DNA of 64,000 nt. Source: DTKD01 sp964494345. GTDB taxonomy: Bacteria > Armatimonadota > UBA5829. Where the stretch lies: positions 310,001 to 374,000 of the forward strand of contig CAZBSI010000001.1 of assembly GCA_964494345.1 (NCBI GenBank). Direction: 5' to 3'. The notes under the pieces are model-generated. The model had not been told where the DNA came from. It ran no database searches and saw only the letters and a program-made list of their open reading frames with translations. Below are positions 42,116 to 50,193 of this stretch, piece by piece; within the stretch, counting starts at the first letter, position 1; every line of letters starts with the position of its first letter. A program made the translations under genes and the position numbers.

Positions 42116-42984
42116 ATCGACCCTCCTGGATCAAAGCAAAGGCGCCGGCTGGTGAGGAATACGAAGAGCTTAAAGACCTTGTCGAGTCCGCCCGGCTGCA
42201 CACGGTCTGCCAAAGCGCGTGTTGTCCTAACATAGGGGAGTGTTGGCGAGAGCGAACCGCCACTTTCATGATTCTGGGCAACGTCTGCACGCGGGACTGC
42301 CGGTTTTGCGCCGTTCCCAGTTGCTGGGCGGCTGAACGAGCCATTAAAAGACTTCCGCTTGATAAAGATGAACCGCGACGGGTGGCCGATGCCGTTAAAT
42401 ATCTCGGCCTCAGACACGCAGTTATCACCAGCGTCACACGCGACGATCTCGAAGACGGCGGCGCGTCGGTCTTCGCGGAGATAATTAAGCTCATACACGA
42501 TACGGTCACTGGATGCGCTGTGGAAGTGTTGATCCCCGACTTCCAGGGTGATCCGCGTGCTCTGCAAACCGTAGTCGAGCAGAAGCCGGAAATCCTTAAC
42601 CATAATATCGAGACCATCGAGCGCTGTTACCCCCACGTCCGACCTCAGGCGGTTTATGCCAGATCAATTGAGTTACTGCGCAAAGCAAAGGAACTCGATT
42701 CAAATATTCGTACGAAATCCGGCATAATGGTAGGGGTTGGGGAAGCCTGGGAAGAGTTGTTGCAGGCTATGGAGGATCTCCGTTCGGTGGGTTGTGATAT
42801 TCTCACAATAGGCCAGTATCTCGCACCAAGCGCAGCACATCATCCCATTGCACGATATTATACTCCTGATGAGTTTGCCGATCTTAAGCGAATTGGCCTT
42901 GAAATGGGATTCGGGTTTGTGGAATCAGGCCCGCTGGTGAGAAGTTCCTATCACGCCGCCGCCCAAACCGACCCTAAGCTATAG
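42112..42984 (+). CDS. lipA: Lipoyl synthase
   Basis: Radical SAM enzyme that inserts two sulfurs into protein-bound octanoyl groups; 290 residues. Auxiliary cluster cysteines C33, C38 and C44 (CX4CX5C) and the radical SAM cysteines C59, C63 and C66 (CX3CX2C) are all present, as is the C-terminal RSSYHA that supplies the serine ligand to the auxiliary cluster. Start ATG at 42112 overlaps the preceding stop. No lipB or lplA is seen nearby, so the octanoyl donor enzyme must be elsewhere. Confidence 0.96.
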   Translation: MNRPSWIKAKAPAGEEYEELKDLVESARLHTVCQSACCPNIGECWRERTATFMILGNVCTRDCRFCAVPSCWAAERAIKRLPLDKDEPRRVADAVKYLGLRHAVITSVTRDDLEDGGASVFAEIIKLIHDTVTGCAVEVLIPDFQGDPRALQTVVEQKPEILNHNIETIERCYPHVRPQAVYARSIELLRKAKELDSNIRTKSGIMVGVGEAWEELLQAMEDLRSVGCDILTIGQYLAPSAAHHPIARYYTPDEFADLKRIGLEMGFGFVESGPLVRSSYHAAAQTDPKL

Positions 42985-43064
42985 TACTGAGATTGCCAAC
43001 TATTAAACAGGCAGCACGGCATTATTGTGCTTACCTACCGCTGCATCAGGTTTGCTTTATTGAG

Positions 43065-43093
43065 TTGACGCGACGCCCGGTAGAGTCTATGCT
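43065..43093 (+). promoter_or_regulatory. Sigma-70-type promoter for rmlA-rmlC-rmlB
   Basis: TTGACG, 17-base spacer, TATGCT, ending 23 bases before the rmlA ATG. It opens the surface-polysaccharide locus. Confidence 0.65.
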
Positions 43094-43116
43094 TTAGGTA
43101 GTAAGTGGAGGAGCAA

Positions 43117-44181
43117 ATGAAGGCCCTTATTCTCAGCGGCGGCAAAGGCACCAGGCTTCGCCCAATCACCCATACGAGCGCCAAGCAGCTTGTGCCTGTG
43201 GCGAATAAGCCTATTCTGTTTTATGCGATAGAAGCCATTCGTGACGCTGGGATAGATGATATCGGCATTATCGTCGGAGACACGCACGAGGAGATTCGAG
43301 CTGCGGTCGGCGACGGCTCCCGCTTTGGCGTTAAAGCAACCTACATTCAACAGGACGCTCCGCTGGGTTTGGCGCACGCGGTGAAGATATCCGAGGATTT
43401 TATGGCGGGCGAGCCGTTTGTGATGTTTCTCGGAGACAATTTAATAAAAGATGGTGTCAAGCCATTTGTCGATGAATACACTCAAACCGAGGCCAACTCA
43501 CAGATACTGCTTGCTCATGTGCCCAATGCGCGTGAATTCGGGGTAGCGGAGATTGAGCAGGGCAGGGTGGTTAGATTAGTCGAAAAACCTGAAAACCCAC
43601 CCTCGGACCTGGCCCTGGTCGGCGTTTATATGTTCGATCACCACGTTTTTGAGGCCGTAAATGCTATCAAGCCATCCGCGCGCGGCGAGCTTGAGATTAC
43701 CGACGCGATTCAATATTTAATTGATAAAGGTTATCGGGTTGAAAGCCATATCATTACGGGCTGGTGGAAAGACACCGGCAAGCTCGAAGATATGCTTGAG
43801 GCCAATCGAATGATACTCGATGGACTTCAGACTCAGCTCGACGGCGAAATCGACGAAGCCTCCACTATCGAAGGCAGGGTAGTCGCCAGTAAGGGCAGCC
43901 GGATAATCAACAGTTGCATTCGCGGCCCTGCGATAATCGGCGAGGATTGCGTTGTTGAGAACGCCTTTATCGGCCCATACACCTCCATCAACGATCGCTC
44001 TATAATTCGTGGAAGCGAGATAGAGCACAGCATAGTTCTGGAGGACTCCCAGGTGCTCGATATTGGCAGTAGATTGGCAGATAGCCTGATTGGCAAGAAC
44101 GTTCACATTTCACGCAATAACAAAACCCCGAAGGCTTATCGAATGATGCTGGGGGATAACAGCGAGGTCAGTGTAATCTGA
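43117..44181 (+). CDS. rmlA: Glucose-1-phosphate thymidylyltransferase, long form
   Basis: Makes dTDP-glucose from glucose 1-phosphate and dTTP. The ATG at 43117 follows GGAGGAG; the GTG four codons upstream lies within that site. The nucleotidyltransferase domain begins ILSGGKGTRLRPITH and includes MFLGDNLIKDG and ITGWWKDTGKLEDMLEANR. After residue 240, left-handed beta-helix hexapeptide repeats (GPAIIGEDCVVENAFIGP pattern) extend it to 354 residues, which defines the rmlA_long type found next to antibiotic- and polysaccharide-sugar genes. First gene of the dTDP-sugar set; it overlaps rmlC by one base. Confidence 0.93.
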   Translation: MKALILSGGKGTRLRPITHTSAKQLVPVANKPILFYAIEAIRDAGIDDIGIIVGDTHEEIRAAVGDGSRFGVKATYIQQDAPLGLAHAVKISEDFMAGEPFVMFLGDNLIKDGVKPFVDEYTQTEANSQILLAHVPNAREFGVAEIEQGRVVRLVEKPENPPSDLALVGVYMFDHHVFEAVNAIKPSARGELEITDAIQYLIDKGYRVESHIITGWWKDTGKLEDMLEANRMILDGLQTQLDGEIDEASTIEGRVVASKGSRIINSCIRGPAIIGEDCVVENAFIGPYTSINDRSIIRGSEIEHSIVLEDSQVLDIGSRLADSLIGKNVHISRNNKTPKAYRMMLGDNSEVSVI

Positions 44182-44636
44182 TGATAGATGGAATACAGAT
44201 CAAACAGCTCAAGCCTCACGCAGATGAGCGCGGCTATCTTATGGAGATGCTGCGCGAGGACGATGAAATATTCGAGCATTTCGGGCAGTGTTATGTATCT
44301 CTCAACTATCCGGGAGTCATTCGCGCCTGGCACTATCACAAAAAGCAGCACGATCTTTGGGTTGTGGTAAAAGGGATGGTGAAGGCGGTGGTCTACGATT
44401 GCCGCGAGGGTTCTGCGACCTACGGCGAGATAAACGAGTTCTTTCTCGGCGAAAATAACCCGATTCTGCTGAAGATACCCGTCGGAACTATGCACGGCTA
44501 CAAAACCATTGGCACGGAGCCCTCGCTGCTGATCAATTATCCCACTCGACCTTACGACCCGAAGGACCCGGACGAATATCGGGAAGCGTGGAACAGCGAT
44601 AAGATTCCGTACAACTGGGACATCAAGTTTGTCTAG
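44181..44636 (+). CDS. rmlC: dTDP-4-dehydrorhamnose 3,5-epimerase-like cupin
   Basis: A 151-residue cupin of the RmlC family. The ATG at 44181 overlaps the rmlA stop by one base. Conserved features: DERGYLMEMLRED near residue 15, GVIRAWHYHKKQ with the catalytic-type His, and PVGTMHGYKTI. It is shorter than the usual 180 or so residues, as in a subset that includes single-epimerase variants, so the exact product stereochemistry is uncertain. No RmlD reductase gene occurs in the window; the pathway may end in a sugar other than rhamnose, or rmlD may be elsewhere. Confidence 0.82.
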   Translation: MIDGIQIKQLKPHADERGYLMEMLREDDEIFEHFGQCYVSLNYPGVIRAWHYHKKQHDLWVVVKGMVKAVVYDCREGSATYGEINEFFLGENNPILLKIPVGTMHGYKTIGTEPSLLINYPTRPYDPKDPDEYREAWNSDKIPYNWDIKFV

Positions 44637-44675
44637 AGAATATCACCGGATTATCAGGTATATGAGGATTTGGAT

Positions 44676-45683
44676 TTGAAGAAGCTACTTGTGACCGGCG
44701 GGGCCGGGTTTATTGGAAGCAATTTTGTCAGGCATATTCTCAACACGCGTGATGACTGCGAGATTGTCGTTCTTGACGCGCTCACTTACGCCGGGCATCT
44801 TGAGAACCTTGATGATGTCAGCAACGACAGCCGTTTTAGTTTCATCAAAGGGGATATTCGCTGCGAGGAAGATGTCGCAAGGCCAGTTGCTGACGCTGAT
44901 ATTGTCATTAACTTCGCAGCCGAAAGCCACGTAGATCGGTCGATTTACGACCCGGAGGCGTTTATCACGACCGATGTGATGGGCGTCTACACTTTAATGG
45001 AGGCCGCCAGGGAGTACGGGATCGAGAAGTTCATACAAATCTCAACAGACGAAGTATACGGCGATGTTGAAGAGGGCTTCTCTAAAGAAACCGACCCCGT
45101 TTCTCCAAACAGTCCATATTCGGCAAGCAAAACCGGCGGGGAGTTGCTGGCGAGGGCATACTGGCGCACCTATGGCGTGCCTGTTATGGTCACCCGCGGT
45201 TCCAACACCTACGGCCCATACCAACAGCCTGAAAAGCTCGTGCCGCTGTTCGTCAGCAACGCCATAGACGACATATCTCTGCCTGTATATGGCGACGGAA
45301 TGCAGATTCGGGACTGGCTGCATGTGCTCGACCACTGCACTGGCATCGAAACCGTGATGGACAAGGGTGTTGCCGGGGAGATATACAATATCGGCGGCGA
45401 CAATCAACGACCCAACGTCGAGATTGTCAAGATGATTCTTGAGGTTACCGGCAAGGACGAGCGCCTTATAAAGCACGTAGAGGATCGGCCGGGACACGAC
45501 CGCCGCTACGCGCTCGACTCCGGCAAGCTGCTCGCTTTAGGATGGCAGCGTACGCATGATTTCCAACAAGGAATGAGTGATACTATTCGCTGGTATATGG
45601 AAAACCAACAATGGTGGCGGACGATTAAAGACAGCGAGGAGCACAGGCGTTTCAGCGAGAATTGGTACGCTGACAGGCGTTAA
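44676..45683 (+). CDS. rmlB: dTDP-glucose 4,6-dehydratase
   Basis: NAD-dependent short-chain dehydrogenase-type enzyme (335 residues) forming dTDP-4-keto-6-deoxyglucose. TTG codons lie at 44670 and 44676; the latter has GAGGAT at proper spacing and is chosen. Motifs: TGGAGFIGSNFVRH, AAESHVDRSI, STDEVYGD with the catalytic Thr-Asp-Glu, and SPYSASK (catalytic Tyr and Lys). Its product can feed both RmlC and the RffA-type transaminase encoded 9 kb downstream. Confidence 0.95.
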   Translation: MKKLLVTGGAGFIGSNFVRHILNTRDDCEIVVLDALTYAGHLENLDDVSNDSRFSFIKGDIRCEEDVARPVADADIVINFAAESHVDRSIYDPEAFITTDVMGVYTLMEAAREYGIEKFIQISTDEVYGDVEEGFSKETDPVSPNSPYSASKTGGELLARAYWRTYGVPVMVTRGSNTYGPYQQPEKLVPLFVSNAIDDISLPVYGDGMQIRDWLHVLDHCTGIETVMDKGVAGEIYNIGGDNQRPNVEIVKMILEVTGKDERLIKHVEDRPGHDRRYALDSGKLLALGWQRTHDFQQGMSDTIRWYMENQQWWRTIKDSEEHRRFSENWYADRR

Positions 45684-45733
45684 GGCAGTAATAGTTCGCT
45701 TTGCTTGCGATACATGAACGATAGTTGATGTCA

Positions 45734-45755
45734 TTACATTGACTGTTCAATGTAA
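45734..45755. repeat. Perfect 8-bp inverted repeat, operator-like
   Basis: TTACATTG-ACTGTT-CAATGTAA lies between rmlB and the priming transferase promoter, 57 bases upstream of its -35. It lacks a U-tract, so a regulator-binding site is more likely than a terminator. Confidence 0.5.
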
Positions 45756-45812
45756 GCCAAGTGCAAACACCAGTAAATATACCTGTTTTGTAGCATTCTG
45801 TAGCGGTTAGTG

Positions 45813-45841
45813 TTGACTTGTTTTGCCAGGTGTGCTATAAC
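45813..45841 (+). promoter_or_regulatory. Sigma-70-type promoter for the priming transferase
   Basis: TTGACT, 17-base spacer, TATAAC. Predicted start near 45848, leaving a leader of roughly 120 bases. Confidence 0.75.
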
Positions 45842-45969
45842 AAAGGTGCTGCAAATGGTAGCTCGCATCAGGGAAGTGCGAGTGCATCGTTATCCCACGG
45901 ACGGGCCAGTAGACCCCGCGCAATATTAAGGGGCCACGCGCACAATTATTACTATCACAGAGGATTCTT
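45842..45969 (+). promoter_or_regulatory. Structured 5' leader, candidate cis-regulatory RNA
   Basis: One arm pairs GGTGC (45845-45849) with GCATC (45884-45888) and encloses a CTCGCA/TGCGAG hairpin (45862-45882). Downstream, CCC (45894), GGG (45903), CCCC (45914-45917) and GGGG (45930-45933) alternate, so mutually exclusive pairings are possible, as in switching RNAs. I could not match it to a known riboswitch class. Confidence 0.4.
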
Positions 45970-46779
45970 TTGGGGGGAGCTTTGCGACATCTGTCGTCTA
46001 TTTTGATATTGTCGGCGCTATTGCTGTTGGTCGGCGTTTGCTATGCGTATGCTGACAACAACGCTGTGGCTGTGCCGGAAGTATCTGCCGCTGTTTTGGC
46101 CCCCATAGGATTTGGTGCAGTTGTCGTCTTGAAACGCAGGCAAAGACGGCTGGCTGAGTTAGAACGGCAGGTTGGCGTATTTTACCATGTCGTGAAGCGC
46201 TCGCTTGATATTACGATGGCCGCCTCGCTGCTGTTGGTGTCGGCTCCTGTATTCCTTGTTGCCGCTATTCTCGTAAGAGCTTCCGGCCCTGGTCCTATAC
46301 TCTTCAAAAGACGGGTGATCGGCAAAACCGGAAAGAGCTTCGATATGTTGAAGTTCCGGTCAATGGTCGACGGCGCAGAGGGTATTCTGGCTAGAGACGA
46401 AAAGCTTCAGCGCGATTATTACGTCTGCTGCAAACTTAAATCCGACCCGCGGATCACCAAAGTTGGCAAATTCTTAAGGAAATCGAGCCTTGATGAGCTG
46501 CCGCAGTTGATCAACGTTATCCTCGGAGACATGGCTTTTGTCGGCCCCAGACCCATTCACGCCGATGAGGTTGACATCTATGGCCCATGCATCGAGAGAT
46601 TTAAGACAGTCACACCCGGTCTCACCGGCCTGTGGCAGACAAAGGGTCGCAGCAACACCTCCTATGAAGAGCGCGTGAGAATGGATATGCTCTACATCGA
46701 GCAAAGAAGTGTGCTGTTGGATATATGGATACTGCTCTCCACCATCCCTGCGGTCTTGCTCAAACGCGGCGCTTGCTGA
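45970..46779 (+). CDS. Polyprenyl-phosphate sugar-phosphate transferase with PEP-CTERM-like N-terminus
   Basis: A 269-residue monotopic phosphoglycosyl transferase (PF02397; PglC/WbaP catalytic domain) that starts polysaccharide synthesis by loading a sugar phosphate on undecaprenyl phosphate. The TTG at 45970 has AGAGG at good spacing. The catalytic part (about 68-265) has KRSLDITMAASLLL, LFKRRVIGKTGKSFDMLKFRSM, the Asp-Glu pair in SLDELPQL, and VTPGLTGLWQ. The first 60 residues are unusual: a signal-peptide-like helix (9-26), then VPEV (35-38), a hydrophobic stretch (39-54) and KRRQRR (55-60), which together look like a signal peptide plus a PEP-CTERM sorting motif. Nothing comparable is expected in this family. 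Confidence 0.88.
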   Translation: MGGALRHLSSILILSALLLLVGVCYAYADNNAVAVPEVSAAVLAPIGFGAVVVLKRRQRRLAELERQVGVFYHVVKRSLDITMAASLLLVSAPVFLVAAILVRASGPGPILFKRRVIGKTGKSFDMLKFRSMVDGAEGILARDEKLQRDYYVCCKLKSDPRITKVGKFLRKSSLDELPQLINVILGDMAFVGPRPIHADEVDIYGPCIERFKTVTPGLTGLWQTKGRSNTSYEERVRMDMLYIEQRSVLLDIWILLSTIPAVLLKRGAC

Positions 46780-46860
46780 TTTCGCTCTCCGCTAAATGAT
46801 CGCCGCTTACCTGGAACCTCTGCCGCAATTCATTACGTATCTGTCGATGTAAATACCAGG

Positions 46861-46982
46861 TATAATTACCGGCTGCCTGCCAAGTCATTGTGGGGAGATA
46901 TCGCCTTGACGTGGTATAATGAAGAGGTAGATTACAGACTTAGGGGAGTTGACTTACGGCCATTACAGACCTCTGTTATAAT
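46861..46982 (+). promoter_or_regulatory. Dense regulatory region upstream of the Wzc-like gene
   Basis: Three TATAAT boxes occur at 46861, 46915 (extended -10, TGGTATAAT) and 46977. ATTACAGAC is directly repeated at 46931-46939 and 46962-46970, 31 bases apart, about three helical turns. The whole gap 46780-46991 has no gene. Confidence 0.4.
46954..46982 (+). promoter_or_regulatory. Proximal promoter for the Wzc-like gene
   Basis: TTACGG, 17-base spacer, TATAAT; the predicted start (near 46989) leaves a leader of about 18 bases before ATG 47007. The -35 overlaps one base of an upstream TTGACT. Confidence 0.5.
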
Positions 46983-47006
46983 TGATGGTCATTGGTCATT
47001 TCTGTT

Positions 47007-49298
47007 ATGAACTTTTGGCATACCATAAGAGTTATCAGGCAGAGAAGATGGATGATCCTTGGGGTCGTGGCTATTACTCTGTTGGTCATAGTAATCGCTG
47101 CACCTAAGCCGAGGATAGTCTACGAAGCTTCTGCTTATGTATCGCCAAGTATGCAGGTAATGCAGGGCGGAGTCACAACAGCGAGCACTCGCCGCGGCAC
47201 CGGACCTGACAGAACTGTTATTCTAAGCAACCTCATCATTCTTGCCCAGCAAGGTGAAGTCTACGATAGAGCGCGCGCATTTCTTGAAAAGTCCCCCGAC
47301 CAGCAGAAGAAGCAACTACGGACCCTGGTGGGGCCGGATGTCCCGGACTCGGAACTGCCTCCGCGACCGAATAAACCTTTGACTACAATTATGATTGAGC
47401 CGGGGAAACCTCTGCGACATCAGGATTGGAGCAGCGTTCTTGAGGTCACCCCTGTCCGCAGCGAGACTATTGGCGAAAAGGGCACCACAACAGATATTAT
47501 TCGCTTGACAATCAAGATGCCTAATGGACATGATTCACCGTACCTCGCGAACGCGGTGGCGGTGGCGTTTGCTGAAAGCTACCAGGATAAGAGCCGGGCG
47601 GATACTCGCACCTACGAAAACTTCCTTAAAACCAGCAAGCAGGAAGCCAAGGTCAAGCTCGATGTTCTACGTAAAGAGATTGCCAAATATAAGGATGACA
47701 ACAATGTAGTCTCTGTCGATGCAGAGACAGGCACAGCGATTAGTTCCATCGCCGGCTTAAGAGCAGCGAAATCCGAAGCAGAGGCCGCGATTAAAGAAGC
47801 TCAGGCCGCAGCAAGCAACGTGGCTGCACAGATGCATGCCCAGCCGCTGGTATCCGATCAGCTTCTGCCTGCGGAAATGAACCCTCGCGCTATTAAACTC
47901 GAAGAACAACTGATGCAGGCCGAAGTAGACTTGCGGATGATCGCTCAACGATACAAACCAAAACACGAACTATATCAGGCAGCAGAAAAACGCATAGCGA
48001 TATTGAAAGACAAAATAGCCGAAGAGGGCCCGTCATATTCGTCGCCGGTACTCAATGAGATTCATCAGGCTCTGCTTAGAAAGCAATCCGACGCTCAATT
48101 TTCTCTGGCAACAGCGCAGGCAAGGCTGCAAGCTGTGGAAAATAGCCTTGCTGAGGCCGAACAAAGGGTCAGAAAGCTCTCCGATTCACAGCCGCAGCTT
48201 GTGGAGTTGATGACGGAGTATGCACAGGCCGAGGCGACGTATAAAATGCTCTCTGAGAAGCACGATCAGGCCATTATCGCCGAAAAGGAGTTCACGCGCA
48301 CAGGTTCCATTGTGCCCTACGGCTGGGCTCAGTATTCACAGGGGCCTATAGTGCAGGGGCCATCACGAAAATCATTGCTGGTCTATGGCTTTGTGCTATC
48401 GTTGATCGTTGGGGTGTTGGCGGCGGTCTGGCTGGATTCTATCGACAACCGCATGCGACAAGCATCTGATGTTGAAAAAATGCTGGAACTACCCGTGCTT
48501 GGTGTGACTCCGCAATTGGTGGTGAGGGATGGGATGCTGCCGAGGCTGACTCATCTTTATCCGCTGTCACCAATGGCCGAATCATATAAAATATTGCGCA
48601 CCAATGTGCTGTTTGCGCTCAGAGACAATCCATTTCGTACATTGATGGTCGCCACGGGTAGGCCTGGTCAGGGCGCGACTACGACCGTGTGCAATTTAGC
48701 CATTGCTTTGGCACAAACCGGTAAACGAGTGATTTTGATCGATGCGGATATGCGAAAATCGAGCTTGCATCGCTTTTTTGATATTTCTAACACTGTCGGG
48801 TTGAGCACGCTGTTGCAGGGCAAGGGGGCTTTGATCGACGCTTGTCATAACACCGAGGTGGATAACTTGATCGTAATCCCAGCGGGGCCGCAGCCTATGA
48901 ACCCTTCTGAGCTATTAGGCTCGGAGAGGATGCACGAGCTTGTGAGCACGCTGCAGGATCAGTGCGACCTTGTGCTATTTGATACACCGAGTGCGATTGT
49001 ATTCAGCGACAGTCCGATGTTGGCCAGTTGGGTGGATGCGGTCCTTATGGTCGTCTCCGCTAATCAGGTGCCACGGGGAACCGAAATACACACTCGTGAT
49101 CTGCTGAGGAAGGCGCGGGCGAATATTATCGGTGTTGCGGTTAACAGAATGCCGTCGGATGCTGTCGATAGCTGTCATTTTTATTCACGATATTATGCAG
49201 ATTTTGCGGTGCCGGGCGGCGAGGCTTCAATTGGTGGAGCGTCGATGGATGGCAAGCCGATCGGCAGTGGCGACGTTGATAGGAAAACAAACGAATAG
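47007..49298 (+). CDS. Wzc-like polysaccharide co-polymerase, P-loop Lys replaced by Ala
   Basis: A 763-residue inner-membrane protein combining a Wzz chain-length domain with a BY-kinase-like ATPase domain. The ATG at 47007 is taken (a TTG at 46992 is also in frame); neither has a clear ribosome-binding site. One helix near the start, a long periplasmic region with coiled coils (about 195-425), a second helix (about 455-475), then the kinase-like domain (about 530-745). Its Walker A reads GRPGQGATTT, so the invariant lysine is Ala557; Walker A' (VILIDADMRKSSLH) and Walker B (DLVLFDTPSA) are conserved. The tail has a small tyrosine cluster, YSRYYADF. It probably organises chain length with or without kinase activity. 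It precedes the Wzm permease gene. Confidence 0.88.
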   Translation: MNFWHTIRVIRQRRWMILGVVAITLLVIVIAAPKPRIVYEASAYVSPSMQVMQGGVTTASTRRGTGPDRTVILSNLIILAQQGEVYDRARAFLEKSPDQQKKQLRTLVGPDVPDSELPPRPNKPLTTIMIEPGKPLRHQDWSSVLEVTPVRSETIGEKGTTTDIIRLTIKMPNGHDSPYLANAVAVAFAESYQDKSRADTRTYENFLKTSKQEAKVKLDVLRKEIAKYKDDNNVVSVDAETGTAISSIAGLRAAKSEAEAAIKEAQAAASNVAAQMHAQPLVSDQLLPAEMNPRAIKLEEQLMQAEVDLRMIAQRYKPKHELYQAAEKRIAILKDKIAEEGPSYSSPVLNEIHQALLRKQSDAQFSLATAQARLQAVENSLAEAEQRVRKLSDSQPQLVELMTEYAQAEATYKMLSEKHDQAIIAEKEFTRTGSIVPYGWAQYSQGPIVQGPSRKSLLVYGFVLSLIVGVLAAVWLDSIDNRMRQASDVEKMLELPVLGVTPQLVVRDGMLPRLTHLYPLSPMAESYKILRTNVLFALRDNPFRTLMVATGRPGQGATTTVCNLAIALAQTGKRVILIDADMRKSSLHRFFDISNTVGLSTLLQGKGALIDACHNTEVDNLIVIPAGPQPMNPSELLGSERMHELVSTLQDQCDLVLFDTPSAIVFSDSPMLASWVDAVLMVVSANQVPRGTEIHTRDLLRKARANIIGVAVNRMPSDAVDSCHFYSRYYADFAVPGGEASIGGASMDGKPIGSGDVDRKTNE

Positions 49299-49332
49299 GA
49301 TGATTCGTACAGGAAGTAGGGGTGGCTGAGGT

Positions 49333-50181
49333 TTGGAGCAGGTTTTAGAGGATAGTGCAGTTTCCGAATTAGCTCAGGAGGAGTGGCCGGAGGAAGGAAA
49401 GCGTGGCGCGTTAAGAGTCCTGTGGCAGCACAGGGAGTTGGTGGCAAGCCTGACTCGCCGCGACATCAGAGGGCGTTATAAGCAATCGGTGCTGGGTATT
49501 CTCTGGGCGCTGCTGCAGCCGATGGCGATGACGATTGTTTTTACGGTCGTGATGTCGTTCATTGTTAGAATAGATACCGGCAACATACCTTATCCCATCT
49601 TCGCGTATATTGCTATGCTGCCCTGGACTTTCTTCTCCGGAGGGATGTCTGCAGGCTCCGAGTGCCTGGTAGCCAACTTCAACCTTATCACCAAGATATA
49701 TTTCCCACGCGAGGTCTTCCCGATATCTGCTATTTTAGGCAAGGTGGTGGACCTGGCGCTGGGTCTTATAGTATTGCTGCCGCTGATTATCTACTACAAA
49801 GTCCACCTCAGCCCGATGGCGCTTTTGGCGATTCCGCTGTTGATGATACAGATGTGTCTGATGCTGGGCGTGTCGTTCTTGTTGTCCAGTTGGAACCTGT
49901 TTTACAGAGACATCAGGCACGTAATGCCGCTGCTCTTGCAGGTTTGGATGTATGCTTCCCCGATTGTGTATCCTGTCACGCTGATTCCAAAAAAATATCT
50001 GGGTTTGTATATGCTCAATCCAATGTCTCCGCTGATCGATGGGGTCAGGAAGTGTGTTCTGGAGGGGCAGGCGCCGATGTGGAACTATGTCGGAGTTGCG
50101 GCGGTGGTATCGATTGCGATTTTGATAATAGGCTATCGAAACTTCAAGCGCCTTGAACCGGCATTCGCAGAAACGATCTAG
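49333..50181 (+). CDS. wzm: Polysaccharide ABC exporter permease (Wzm-like)
   Basis: A 282-residue ABC-2 permease that moves undecaprenyl-linked polysaccharide across the inner membrane. It starts at TTG 49333 with GAGG just upstream, 34 bases after the Wzc-like gene. Six helices are seen, with the family segments LTRRDIRGRYKQSVLGILWALLQP before the first helix (quoted in part: residues 41-64) and a LxxRDIRHVMPLLLQVWMY segment. Its ATPase partner Wzt is encoded 7.7 kb downstream, an unusual separation; no other permease of this type lies between. Confidence 0.9.
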   Translation: MEQVLEDSAVSELAQEEWPEEGKRGALRVLWQHRELVASLTRRDIRGRYKQSVLGILWALLQPMAMTIVFTVVMSFIVRIDTGNIPYPIFAYIAMLPWTFFSGGMSAGSECLVANFNLITKIYFPREVFPISAILGKVVDLALGLIVLLPLIIYYKVHLSPMALLAIPLLMIQMCLMLGVSFLLSSWNLFYRDIRHVMPLLLQVWMYASPIVYPVTLIPKKYLGLYMLNPMSPLIDGVRKCVLEGQAPMWNYVGVAAVVSIAILIIGYRNFKRLEPAFAETI

Positions 50182-50193
50182 GGAGAGTAACAG

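Noticed and set aside
45842..45969. c-di-GMP-I or cobalamin riboswitch in the polysaccharide leader
   Set aside because: The conserved cores of these classes were not found; only short partial resemblances occur.
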